Counted from the first letter of the stretch, positions 1 to 6,576 are shown. The stretch: 15,200 nucleotides of DNA from Akkermansia sp. (GCA_017379255.1 JAFNWZ010000284.1:1-15200), one strand, 5' to 3'. The notes: generated by a model not told the origin, from the sequence alone. Translations and numbers: made by a program.

Positions 1-100
1 GGTTGAGGTATTGGCGGTCAGCGGGCTTGTTCTTCAGCATCATATCAACCTGGGTGTCAATGGTGCGTTCCATGATATTCTGAATCTGTTCGAGGTTCAT
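1..100 (-). CDS. Hypothetical protein, N-terminal fragment cut by window edge
   Basis: Reading the minus strand from an ATG at 98-100 gives 33 codons without a stop before the window ends. The peptide starts MNLEQIQNIMERTIDTQVDM and continues with a lysine/aspartate-rich stretch that looks helical and amphipathic. I do not recognise a family. It follows the 55-residue gene by 53 bases with no obvious terminator or promoter between them, so it is probably the third gene of a minus-strand operon starting with the DUF1232 gene. The bases upstream of the ATG are rich in A and C with no Shine-Dalgarno sequence, like those of its neighbours. Only the first part of the gene is visible, so neither length nor function can be judged. 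Confidence 0.55.
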   Translation of the reverse strand, partial: MNLEQIQNIMERTIDTQVDMMLKNKPADRQYLN

Positions 101-153
101 AATGAATATGTGAGTTGGAATGTGGTGATGATTGTTTGGTTTTGAATCATTAC

Positions 154-321
154 TTATTCGCCGATAAGAATCTCGGCTCCGAAGGTTGCAATGTCAACTG
201 CAAATGAAATGTCTGCAATGGTTTCAATAATCTCCATGGTGTCAGGAATGGTAGGGATATGCGGGCTGGTTACGATATCGATGACTTGTCCGATTTTGTT
301 CAGATAACTGTTAATGTTCAT
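154..321 (-). CDS. Small hypothetical protein, 55 residues
   Basis: An open frame of 55 codons runs from ATG (319-321) to TAA (154-156). The product begins MNINSYLNKIGQVIDIVTSP and ends AEILIGE. It is acidic and rich in isoleucine, with a hydrophobic C-terminal half (ISFAVDIATFGAEILI) that could be a short membrane segment or a buried helix. No family is recognised. It sits between the DUF1232 gene (35 bases upstream) and the partial gene (53 bases downstream), all on the same strand, which suggests cotranscription and perhaps a shared membrane-linked role. There is no Shine-Dalgarno sequence. The short length leaves some chance that it is not a gene, but the operon-like spacing and sensible composition favour one. 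Confidence 0.5.
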   Translation of the reverse strand: MNINSYLNKIGQVIDIVTSPHIPTIPDTMEIIETIADISFAVDIATFGAEILIGE

Positions 322-356
322 TTTTAGATTGTTTGTTATGGGTGAGTAAAAGCTAA

Positions 357-752
357 TCAGGCGGCAGGTGTGCTGCTTTTCTTCTGCAGGTTTGCTGCAA
401 GCTGGTGGGCAACATTCTGCACGTAGGTGAGTGCGATTGTAAGCACTCCGAGGTCGTCAAGAAGACCGATAACCGGAATAAAATCGCTCACGGCATCAAT
501 GGGGCTTACCAGATAGAGAAGGCTGGCTCCCAGAATCAGGATGTTGCGCGGTGTGAGCTGGTTGCCTTTGCTCCCGCTGCGGTAGAGCTGAAGGGCGCGC
601 ATGGCCAGGGTGGCAATTTTGCTGGTGGAGGGCACTGTGTTCAGCCAGGTGTGAACCTGTGTCGGCAGGGTTTCTGCTGCTTCACTCTTGCTTGCCTCCT
701 GCATCCACTTGGAATTCTCCAAGTCCTTGATTGAATTGATGGAACTTTCCAT
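357..752 (-). CDS. DUF1232 / YkvA-like small membrane protein
   Basis: The 131-residue product has a polar N-terminal half (about 1-68). A hydrophobic C-terminal region (about 70-115) carries the hallmark of DUF1232/YkvA proteins, YLVSPIDAVSDFIPVIGLLD at about 80-99: a tyrosine, then SP-x-D, then D-F-I-P and a G-L-L-D-D turn. In this family the motif is thought to form a membrane hairpin; the biochemical function is unknown. It is the first gene of a three-gene minus-strand cluster. A strong sigma-70-like promoter on the minus strand (824-852) lies about 70-100 bases upstream, giving a leader of about 65 bases with an A/C-rich end and no Shine-Dalgarno sequence. The ATG at 750-752 is the only good start for the full N-terminus. 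Confidence 0.82.
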   Translation of the reverse strand: MESSINSIKDLENSKWMQEASKSEAAETLPTQVHTWLNTVPSTSKIATLAMRALQLYRSGSKGNQLTPRNILILGASLLYLVSPIDAVSDFIPVIGLLDDLGVLTIALTYVQNVAHQLAANLQKKSSTPAA

Positions 753-810
753 GTTTGTAATTTTGGTTGTGAGGGACTCGGTTGATCTCGCCTTGAGTTC
801 TGCCTTGTAC

Positions 811-820
811 CTCGTACGAG
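811..820. promoter_or_regulatory. Perfect 10-bp palindrome, candidate operator
   Basis: CTCGTACGAG is a perfect palindrome in the space between the divergent genes starting at 752 (minus) and 840 (plus). It falls where the minus-strand promoter should start transcription (about 817) and where the -35 box of the plus-strand gene would lie. A regulator bound here could affect both directions. The HTH-like protein encoded immediately to the right is the obvious candidate, but that is inference. Confidence 0.4.
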
Positions 821-823
821 CGC

Positions 824-852
824 ATTTTAGCAGCGGATTATGATAAAGTCAA
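824..852 (-). promoter_or_regulatory. Sigma-70-like promoter for the minus-strand DUF1232 operon
   Basis: On the minus strand, TTGACT (852 to 847) and TAAAAT (829 to 824) are separated by exactly 17 bases. The -10 box is preceded by TGC, an extended -10. Predicted transcription start is near 817. This is one of the best promoter matches in the window. Its -35 box overlaps the first codons of the plus-strand gene if that gene starts at 840. Confidence 0.6.
839..844 (+). promoter_or_regulatory. Candidate -10 box for the plus-strand HTH gene
   Basis: TATGAT matches the -10 consensus at five of six positions. No -35 box is visible 15-18 bases upstream; that place is occupied by the palindrome at 811-820. 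Transcription would start near 851, next to the in-frame ATG at 852. If real, the gene begins at 852 on a leaderless mRNA and would need an activator. Confidence 0.3.
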
Positions 853-1481
853 TGCAAAAATGTAAAAAAATGCAAAAAAATGTAAAAGCAGCCAGAAATA
901 AACCTTACAAAATAGAACACGCGTATTATAACAAACTTGTAAGAGGAAGGGTGAAACCAGAGTTCGAAAGGGAGTTAAAACTTGCATTTTTATATAGTAA
1001 TGCTACAATGACGGTGATCATGGATGATGAAAACTACAAACGATGGGCAGCGTATTTCCCGGAAAGCGTGCAGCAGAACTTCAAGGATGAGTTGAAAAAC
1101 TGGTTGCGCATGCGAAAGTCGGATTTACAGAGGTATTGCAAAGAGTTCGGTGTGAATAGCGCCGCGACATCGGCTTATGGCATGCTGGCAGAGCTGATGG
1201 GGATATCGCAGAGTAGTATTAATAACTGGTTGTCGCAGAAGGCTCAGAAACAGATACCTGAGGACCGGGTGAAGGAAATAGAGGCTCTCCAGGCAAAGGT
1301 GGAGGCTTTCTGTCAGCGAGCTGCTGCGCCAGAAGGCTCGTCAATGTCGGCTGAAAGCCGCGAGGAATTTGTGAAACAGCTGGAGGCCCGTCTCTGTGAC
1401 GAGGCCATAGGGAAGTTTTACAAGGAGGCGAAAAAGGCCGATATGACTCTGGATGAGTACCTGCTTAGTTTGCTTCGTTAA
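840..1481 (+). CDS. HTH-like putative DNA-binding protein
   Basis: The 213-residue product has a lysine-rich N-terminus (1-40). A middle part with a YKRWAAYFPE segment follows (66-75), then a likely helix-turn-helix at about 113-133: YGMLAELMGISQSSINNWLS has the A-x-x-x-G-I-x-x-x-x-I-x-x-W pattern of Cro/CI-type recognition units. A charged, probably coiled C-terminus follows (140-213). No named family is recognised. It lies 79 bases upstream of Hanks kinase 1 on the same strand, so it may regulate or be a substrate of that kinase. The start is uncertain. ATG 840 gives the longest frame. ATG 852 fits a -10 box at 839-844, and ATG 1014 or 1020 would remove the lysine-rich region and the A-tracts. 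The first 200 bases are strikingly A-rich compared with genes to the right, which suggests transfer. Confidence 0.68.
   Translation: MIKSMQKCKKMQKNVKAARNKPYKIEHAYYNKLVRGRVKPEFERELKLAFLYSNATMTVIMDDENYKRWAAYFPESVQQNFKDELKNWLRMRKSDLQRYCKEFGVNSAATSAYGMLAELMGISQSSINNWLSQKAQKQIPEDRVKEIEALQAKVEAFCQRAAAPEGSSMSAESREEFVKQLEARLCDEAIGKFYKEAKKADMTLDEYLLSLLR
856..887 (+). repeat. Four A-tracts phased at 10 bp
   Basis: Runs of A start at 856 (5), 864 (7), 874 (7) and 884 (4). They are separated by TG-C or TG-T so that each run ends or begins one helical turn from the next (ends 860, 870, 880). In-phase A-tracts bend DNA. They lie just downstream of the divergent promoters and inside the N-terminal coding region if translation starts at 840 or 852. 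The A7 runs could also be slippage sites. Confidence 0.6.
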
Positions 1482-1483
1482 GG

Positions 1484-1503
1484 CGGGGTTCTGCTGAACT
1501 CCG
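1484..1503 (+). terminator. Hairpin after the HTH gene, possible attenuator
   Basis: CGGGGTTC (1484-1491) and GAACTCCG (1496-1503) form an 8-bp stem with one G-T pair and a TGCT loop, three bases after the stop codon. No T-run follows, so termination would be weak or factor-dependent. It may modulate read-through into kinase 1. Confidence 0.3.
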
Positions 1504-1560
1504 GATGAGATGAGTGGAAAATTGATTGTCCGGGTGTCGCATTAGGAAATAGAAAGGCTG

Positions 1561-2751
1561 ATGATGAGTACTTTACCTGCTGGCTCGCTGTTGAAAGGGC
1601 GCTATGAAGTGGAAGGTGTCGTGGGGCGTGGTACGTTTGGAATTGTGTATAAGGGTAGAGATCGGTACCTGGACCGGCCTGTAGCCATCAAGGCCAGCAT
1701 CGGAGGTGAGCAGGACCAAGGATGCTATATGATAGAGGAATCGCAGACGCTCTCGCGTATTGATCATCCGGGTGTGGTTGCCACTTATGATATCTTTGTC
1801 CATGACGGTAATGCATGTTGCGTGATGCGGTGGCTGAGTGGCATGTCTCTACAGCAGATTATAGAGAAAATCCGCTGCGGAGAAATTGCCACGCTTCCCG
1901 AAGCTCAAGCGCTTGAATGGCTAAGATATATACTGAATACCTTGCGGGTTGTGCATCAGCAGAATATATTGCACCGTGATATTAAGCCCGGCAATATCGT
2001 TTTTGACAGCGTGGGCAATCCTGTGCTTGTTGATTTCGGTTCGGCCCTGAATCGGAATACTCAGGTCGGGTACACTATCGTGGGGTCGTATACACCGGCT
2101 TACGCGTCTCCGGAACAGTTAAGTGGCCAGGGAAAAATGGGACCATGGACTGATTTTTACGCTCTTGCAGCCACGTTTTATGAGCTTTTGACTCGTCGGC
2201 TGCCTGCGGGGTATGGCCATGCCGATGTGCCTAGCCCGGAAACAAAGGACGGACGGTTTGCGAAATCCATTATGCGAAACCTGTGCTTTTCGCCGCATGA
2301 GCGTTGCCAGACCGCTGAAGCATGGTTGAATATGTTGAATGAGGCGTGTGAAAACGAGTCGCCTCATCAGCAGCCTCAGCCGTGGATTCCGTTGGAACTG
2401 TTAACGGCGGGCACGGTAGGTGTGCAGTCTGCGTGGGAGTATTTATGCGAAAATAGCAAGAGGATAACCCATGGAGTTCCTACCGTATTTGAGCATATTG
2501 GCAGAGCGGTGGATGATGCAGTAAGGGTGGCGACACCAGTGTTGCAGGAGGTTGCAATGCAGGCGGGCAAGGCTGTAGGGGATGCCGTCAAAATGGCAAC
2601 TCCGGTCGTGCAGGACATTGCGACGCAGGCTGGTAAAGCAGTAGATGATGCGGTGAAGGCTGCAACACCAGTAGTGCAAAATGTTGCAACACAGGCTGGT
2701 AAAGTGGTGGGGGAAGGATATCAGAATGTCAAAAAATGGTTGGGCTTTTAG
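1561..2751 (+). CDS. Hanks-type Ser/Thr protein kinase 1 with C-terminal 22-residue repeats
   Basis: The 396-residue protein has a complete eukaryotic-like kinase domain (about 14-260). It shows the glycine loop GRGTFG (22-27), lysine K44 in VAIK, a helix-C glutamate near 59-60, the catalytic loop HRDIKPGN (138-145), DFG (158-160), SPE in place of APE (183-185) and the WTDFYALA helix-F region. These residues predict an active Ser/Thr kinase of the RD type. After a proline-rich linker (268-277), three tandem 22-residue repeats (316-381) end in GYQNVKKWLGF. No transmembrane segment is seen, so membrane contact, if any, would be through the repeat helix. GAAAGG at 1552-1557 is 3 bases from ATG 1561 and 6 from ATG 1564, so 1564 may be the true start. 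Kinase 2 downstream is a clear paralogue. No phosphatase partner is visible nearby. Confidence 0.93.
   Translation: MMSTLPAGSLLKGRYEVEGVVGRGTFGIVYKGRDRYLDRPVAIKASIGGEQDQGCYMIEESQTLSRIDHPGVVATYDIFVHDGNACCVMRWLSGMSLQQIIEKIRCGEIATLPEAQALEWLRYILNTLRVVHQQNILHRDIKPGNIVFDSVGNPVLVDFGSALNRNTQVGYTIVGSYTPAYASPEQLSGQGKMGPWTDFYALAATFYELLTRRLPAGYGHADVPSPETKDGRFAKSIMRNLCFSPHERCQTAEAWLNMLNEACENESPHQQPQPWIPLELLTAGTVGVQSAWEYLCENSKRITHGVPTVFEHIGRAVDDAVRVATPVLQEVAMQAGKAVGDAVKMATPVVQDIATQAGKAVDDAVKAATPVVQNVATQAGKVVGEGYQNVKKWLGF
2506..2703 (+). repeat. Three tandem 66-bp repeats coding 22-residue amphipathic units
   Basis: The units encode AVDDAVRVATPVLQEVAMQA-GK, AVGDAVKMATPVVQDIATQA-GK and AVDDAVKAATPVVQNVATQA-GK. 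Each unit may itself be two 11-residue halves, with polar or acidic residues at positions 3-4 and Ala at position 9. The DNA copies differ at many synonymous positions, so the protein sequence, not recent duplication, keeps them alike. Eleven-residue amphipathic repeats occur in proteins that lie on lipid surfaces; that comparison is inference. Confidence 0.85.
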
Positions 2752-2810
2752 TCGGCTTGCGAAATGGGCGGCAGGTCGTGCCTGTGTGCAGAAAAACGAA
2801 CGGATTTTCC

Positions 2811-2839
2811 TTGATTTTGAAGCGTGAAACTGTTACCTT
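2811..2839 (+). promoter_or_regulatory. Candidate promoter for the XRE/kinase 2 pair, leaderless
   Basis: TTGATT (2811-2816), a 17-base spacer, then TACCTT (2834-2839). The -10 box is weak. The predicted start of transcription, about 2846, coincides with the ATG of the XRE gene. There is no Shine-Dalgarno sequence there, which fits a leaderless message. Confidence 0.38.
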
Positions 2840-2845
2840 GAACTT

Positions 2846-3058
2846 ATGAATGAGCAGAGTGGTGCAAAATTGACGAAGGATACGGTAAAAATATATAAAG
2901 AGCAGGGGCTCACTAAAAATGACCTTGCTGAAGATATCGGGGTTTCTCCCGATACCATAACAGTTTACGAGAACGGTCTCAAACCTGTTTCTCCGAATGT
3001 TCAGAAACTCATGGAGACACTTGTGAATGCCGATAAAGCCAATCAGAAAGAACAGTAA
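2846..3058 (+). CDS. Small XRE-like HTH regulator
   Basis: The 70-residue product is almost entirely one helix-turn-helix domain. The segment LTKNDLAEDIGVSPDTITVY (22-41) has the classic Cro/CI layout: L-A-x-x-x-G-V-S at the turn and T-I-x-x-Y-E-N-G in the recognition part. It is followed by SPNVQKLMETL, a fourth helix. It should bind DNA as a dimer. The stop codon is 20 bases from the ATG of kinase 2 with no terminator, so the two are almost certainly cotranscribed. This repeats the regulator-then-kinase order of the preceding pair, though the two regulators do not look homologous. Likely roles are autoregulation of the pair or being a phosphorylation target; the sequence does not decide. 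Confidence 0.82.
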   Translation: MNEQSGAKLTKDTVKIYKEQGLTKNDLAEDIGVSPDTITVYENGLKPVSPNVQKLMETLVNADKANQKEQ

Positions 3059-3078
3059 AGAGAAAGGGGATTCTTTGA

Positions 3079-4467
3079 ATGGACGCGTTGAAACCAGGTA
3101 CGCTGTTGAACTCCCATTACCGGATAGAGGAAGTGGTAGGCCGCGGCTCTTTCGGTATTACCTACAGGGTTAGGGATACGGAAGATTTGTTGGAAAAAAA
3201 CATTGCGCTCAAGGAGTGCTTTCCCTGTGAGGGCTGCACGCGCAACTCTGAAACCGGTAGAATAGAGGCAGAGGCCCCGGAAGAGTACAATGCGGCTATT
3301 GCTTCCATGCTGGAGGAAGCATGTACCCTTGCCAGTATCAAGCATCCCGGTGTGGTAGCCGGGCGTGTTACGTTTTATTGTAAGGCGACCAACAGCGTGT
3401 TCTGTGGAATGGAGTGGGTGGAGGGTAAGTCTCTGCATGGTAAGATGGAGGAGGTAAAGAATGGCCAGGCGGCCGTCTTTTCTACGCAGACGCTTCAAAA
3501 GTGGCTGATGTCTATTCTGGACGCCCTGAAGTGTATTCACAATAACAAGGTGATGCATCTGGATATCAAGCCTGCCAATATCATGTTCGATAAGGCAGAT
3601 AACCCCATCCTCGTGGATTTTGGCGCAGCTCTGAATCGAAACCTTAAGGAAGGCTTGACGATTGTGTCTACCTACACGCCGGCTTACGCTGCTCCTGAGC
3701 AAACAAGCGGACGGGGTAAGATTGGCCCGTGGACTGATTTTTATTCATTGGCTGCCACCTTCTACGAAATGCTTACCGGACACCCGGTTGCGGAGTATGG
3801 CCGTGGAGATATTCCGGAACCGGAAAATGCTGGTGAACCTTTAGCTAAGACTATTATGCGAAATCTTAGCTTTGCTCCGAAGGAGCGTTGCCAGAGCGCT
3901 GATGAATGGTTTGAAATGTTGGTGCCTTCCACGCAGCAGATGAAGTCCGCTATGGAGAGGTTGATTCGTGATTGTTGCAAGGCGTTGACGCAGTCTCGAA
4001 AAAATGAGGATTTGTGCCCGGATGACGTGAGGTCCATATGCGATAAGTTGTGTGACTACTGGACTGAGCACTGTACGGTAGTGCCGGAGGCTATTGCTGA
4101 ACTGGTGCAGAAAGTCAAAAAGACGGTCAATCTGAAAAAGATTGATAGAGAAGAGTCGTTGACAAAAAGCGGGGCTGTGCTTGGCGGGGCGGCTGGTGTG
4201 GGCGCAATTGCGGGCGGTGCTGCAGTTGGTGCCGGTGTGGGGCAGGGGGTGGTTGCTTCTGCCGTTGCAGCAGTATTCGGCGGTCCTGTACTGTTACCCG
4301 TGGCTTTGATGGCAGGCGGTGGTGCTGCCATCGGGCTGGCGGCGAAGGCCTTGCTCACGAATGCTGAAAAACGAATTGCCCGAAAGGCCTATGCCCAGCT
4401 AGTGGAGGACGTTGGTGCAGCTGTTGAACAGTGCTGGCCTGAGTATAAATCCCGGTGGAAACCGTGA
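3079..4467 (+). CDS. Hanks-type Ser/Thr protein kinase 2 with glycine-rich hydrophobic C-terminus
   Basis: The 462-residue protein has a kinase domain (about 14-282) with GRGSFG (21-26), lysine K45 in NIALK, HLDIKPAN (160-167), DFG (180-182) and APE (205-207). The catalytic Asp is kept, but the Arg of HRD is Leu (L161). This makes it a non-RD kinase, often independent of activation-loop phosphorylation. A cysteine-containing helical linker (290-360) leads to a glycine/alanine-rich hydrophobic region (364-425) with G-x-x-x-G spacing, which could form a membrane hairpin or glycine-zipper channel. A short charged tail follows. It is close to kinase 1 over the C-lobe (for example YTPAYA-PEQ, GPWTDFY, LAATFYE, IMRNL), so the pair arose by duplication. 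AAGGGG at 3064-3069, 9 bases before ATG, is a plausible ribosome site. Confidence 0.92.
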   Translation: MDALKPGTLLNSHYRIEEVVGRGSFGITYRVRDTEDLLEKNIALKECFPCEGCTRNSETGRIEAEAPEEYNAAIASMLEEACTLASIKHPGVVAGRVTFYCKATNSVFCGMEWVEGKSLHGKMEEVKNGQAAVFSTQTLQKWLMSILDALKCIHNNKVMHLDIKPANIMFDKADNPILVDFGAALNRNLKEGLTIVSTYTPAYAAPEQTSGRGKIGPWTDFYSLAATFYEMLTGHPVAEYGRGDIPEPENAGEPLAKTIMRNLSFAPKERCQSADEWFEMLVPSTQQMKSAMERLIRDCCKALTQSRKNEDLCPDDVRSICDKLCDYWTEHCTVVPEAIAELVQKVKKTVNLKKIDREESLTKSGAVLGGAAGVGAIAGGAAVGAGVGQGVVASAVAAVFGGPVLLPVALMAGGGAAIGLAAKALLTNAEKRIARKAYAQLVEDVGAAVEQCWPEYKSRWKP

Positions 4468-4514
4468 ATGTGTCTAAAAACGCTGGATAAATGCCCCGTG
4501 TAGTGGCTTCGGGC

Positions 4515-4543
4515 TTGAAAAATGGTGGCATTGGGAGTAAAGT
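4515..4543 (+). promoter_or_regulatory. ispG promoter, predicted leaderless
   Basis: TTGAAA (4515-4520), 17 bases, TAAAGT (4538-4543). Six bases separate the -10 box from the ispG ATG at 4550, so transcription should begin on or beside the ATG. AGGG at 4545-4548 is too close to act as a Shine-Dalgarno site. Confidence 0.5.
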
Positions 4544-4549
4544 TAGGGC

Positions 4550-6292
4550 ATGAGCACGCTGCATTGCCCGAGTTTGTACCAGTATACGCGCCGCCTGACC
4601 CGCGAGGTGATGGTGGGAAACGTGGGGGTTGGTGGTAACAACCCCATCCGCATCCAGTCCATGCTGACCAGTGATACGCTGGATACGGCGGGGTGTGTGC
4701 GCGAATCGCTGGCTCTGGCTGAGGCCGGGTGCGAAATTATCCGCCTGACGGCACAGACCAAGGTGTATGCCGCTAATCTGGAGAACATTGCCCGCGAGCT
4801 GCGCGCCGCCGGGTGCAATGTGCCGCTGGTGGCTGATATCCACTTCAAGCCCGATGCCGCCATGGAGGCCGCCAAGTGGGTGGAGAAAATCCGCGTGAAT
4901 CCCGGTAACTTCGTGGATAAGAAGAAGTTTGTGGAGCGCGATTACACCGATTACGAGTATGAGGAGGAAATTGAGAAAATACGCACCGCATTCACTCCGC
5001 TGGTGTTGTTCTGCAAGGAACACGGCCGCGCCATGCGCCTGGGTGCCAACCACGGTTCCCTCTCTGACCGCATTCTGAACCGCTATGGTGATACGCCGGA
5101 CGGCATGGTGGAAAGCGCGCTGGAGTTTGCCCGCATCGCCCGCGAGCTGGATTACCACCAGTTGGTGTTCTCGATGAAGTCCTCCAACGTGAAGGTGATG
5201 ATTCAGGCCTACCGCCTGCTGGTGAAGCGTCTGGCAGAGGAGGGGCTGGATTGGAACTACCCCATCCACCTGGGCGTGACGGAGGCTGGCGAGGGCGAGG
5301 ATGCCCGCATCAAGAGTGCCACGGGCGTAGGTTCTCTGCTGGCAGATGGTATTGGCGATACGCTGCGTGTTTCGCTCACCGAGGATCCGGTGTACGAAAT
5401 TGCCCCCGGTTTTGAGCTGGCTGCCCCCTACCAGCCGGGCGTGATGGCGGCGGCTGCCCCGCTGGCGGTGGATGCGCCGGATGCCTTTAATCCCTTTGAA
5501 TTCAACAAGCGTAAGGCCGGGGTGATTACCCGCGGCGGCGTGACCCTGGGCTGGAACGAGCCGGTGCGCGTGGTGCTGCCGGAGTCTGCCTGCAAGGCGC
5601 TTGACCCCGCGGTGATGAAGGACTTTATGCCGGAAATCTCGCTGGAAGATTGCGCCCCGGTGGAAATTGACCCGCGCGATGCTGCTGCCACCGCGGCCCT
5701 GGAGGATGCCCCCGCTACGCTGGTGACGGTGAAGGATGGCATTGATATGCCCTGCGTGCAGGCGTTCCGCCTGCTGGCTGCGGTCATCCCGACCCGCCAC
5801 AGCATTCTGCTCAAGGATACGCTGCTCAATGGTCAGGATTCGCTCTCTGCTCCCATGGCGGGTGGTGTGAATGCCGGCGCGTTGCTTTGCGATGGTATCG
5901 GCAATGCGGTGCTGGTGCGCCGCGAGGCTGACCCCGACAAGGCCGCCCGCCTGGGTTTCAATATCCTGCAGGCAGCCGGGGTGCGCCTGAGCAAGACCGA
6001 GTATGTTTCCTGTCCGTCCTGCGGGCGCACGCACTACAACATTCAGGAGGCTGCCGCACGCATCCGCGAGGCAACCGGCCACCTCAAGGGTGTGAAGATT
6101 GCTATCATGGGCTGCATTGTGAACGGCCCCGGCGAGATGAGCGATGCCGACTTCGGCTATGTGGGCGGTGCGCCGAACAAGATTAACCTCTATGTGGGGC
6201 ACACTCCGGTGGTGATGAATATTCCCCAGGAGGAAGCCGTGCAGCACCTGGTGCAGCTGATTAAAGACCACGGGCGCTGGGTTGAGCCCTGA
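4550..6292 (+). CDS. ispG: (E)-4-hydroxy-3-methylbut-2-enyl-diphosphate synthase, long form
   Basis: This enzyme of the MEP isoprenoid pathway converts 2-C-methyl-D-erythritol 2,4-cyclodiphosphate to HMBPP with a [4Fe-4S] cluster. The 580-residue product has the TIM-barrel N-terminal part (for example VGNVGVGGNNPIRIQSMLTS near 21-40, VADIHFKPDAA, IRVNPGNF, LRLGANHGSLSDRI-like sequence). It ends with the cluster domain: cysteines C488 and C491 (SCPSCGR), C522 (GCIVNGPGE) and glutamate E529. Enterobacterial IspG is about 370 residues. The extra middle domain (roughly 290-470) is the form known from Chlamydiae, Bacteroidetes and plants, and fits a PVC-group host. Its codon use is strongly biased to G and C at third positions, unlike the kinase genes just before it. 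It seems to be a single gene with its own promoter. Confidence 0.96.
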   Translation: MSTLHCPSLYQYTRRLTREVMVGNVGVGGNNPIRIQSMLTSDTLDTAGCVRESLALAEAGCEIIRLTAQTKVYAANLENIARELRAAGCNVPLVADIHFKPDAAMEAAKWVEKIRVNPGNFVDKKKFVERDYTDYEYEEEIEKIRTAFTPLVLFCKEHGRAMRLGANHGSLSDRILNRYGDTPDGMVESALEFARIARELDYHQLVFSMKSSNVKVMIQAYRLLVKRLAEEGLDWNYPIHLGVTEAGEGEDARIKSATGVGSLLADGIGDTLRVSLTEDPVYEIAPGFELAAPYQPGVMAAAAPLAVDAPDAFNPFEFNKRKAGVITRGGVTLGWNEPVRVVLPESACKALDPAVMKDFMPEISLEDCAPVEIDPRDAAATAALEDAPATLVTVKDGIDMPCVQAFRLLAAVIPTRHSILLKDTLLNGQDSLSAPMAGGVNAGALLCDGIGNAVLVRREADPDKAARLGFNILQAAGVRLSKTEYVSCPSCGRTHYNIQEAAARIREATGHLKGVKIAIMGCIVNGPGEMSDADFGYVGGAPNKINLYVGHTPVVMNIPQEEAVQHLVQLIKDHGRWVEP

Positions 6293-6310
6293 GTCCGAGC
6301 CGAAGGCGAG

Positions 6311-6390
6311 GATATCGTCTTGCGCGGTGCGCAAGATATCGCCTGCCGCAGGCAGATTTCGTCCGGTCTCCGCAGGGAGACCGGATATAG
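6311..6390 (-). repeat. Hairpin array, block A (linker GATATCG)
   Basis: Three different perfect hairpins are joined by a near-constant linker: GATATCG at 6311, GATATCG at 6335, GATTTCG at 6355 and GATATAG at 6384. Stems: TCTTGCGC/GCGCAAGA with loop GGT (6318-6336); GCCTGC/GCAGGC around one C (6341-6353); CCGGTCTCC/GGAGACCGG with loop GCAG (6363-6384). The linker is the reverse complement of that in block B, so this block is in the opposite orientation. It starts 19 bases after the ispG stop codon. Confidence 0.8.
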
Positions 6391-6458
6391 TTTTCCTATG
6401 GGCAAAGATAAATGACCTCCCGACGATTGGGAAATGGCTGGCCGCGGTATACAGGGAA

Positions 6459-6558
6459 CGATATTCAGCCTCAGTCGAGGCTGAACGATATTTTTGCCTG
6501 CGGCAAAAACGATATTACGGCTGTGCCGTAACGATATCCGCGCCTCAGGGCGCGGACG
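6459..6558 (+). repeat. Hairpin array, block B (linker CGATAT)
   Basis: Four consecutive units begin CGATAT at 6459, 6486, 6510 and 6532. Each is followed by a different perfect hairpin: TTCAGCCTC/GAGGCTGAA loop AGTC (6464-6485); TTTTTGCC/GGCAAAAA loop TGC (6491-6509); TTACGGC/GCCGTAA loop TGT (6515-6531); TCCGCGCC/GGCGCGGA loop TCAG (6537-6556). Unit spacing is 27, 24, 22 and about 25 bases. The stems share no sequence, yet every right arm matches its left arm, so pairing is what is kept. The 68 bases between blocks A and B show nothing I recognise. Confidence 0.85.
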
Positions 6559-6576
6559 TGGGGGAAATGCCGCCGA

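Noticed and set aside
2773..2810. Terminator between kinase 1 and the XRE gene
   Set aside because: Only short stems (CAGG/CCTG and GAAAA/TTTTC with long loops) are possible.
4355..6334. 659-codon open frame on the minus strand
   Set aside because: It lies antisense to ispG, whose conserved motifs fix the plus strand as coding. The antisense frame is a by-product of G/C-rich codon bias and reads as low-complexity His/Gly/Arg sequence.
6491..6515. Intrinsic terminator at the TTTTTGCC/GGCAAAAA hairpin
   Set aside because: The stem ends in A residues, not a T-run, on the plus strand, and the unit is one of a regular series, so it is better explained as part of the array.
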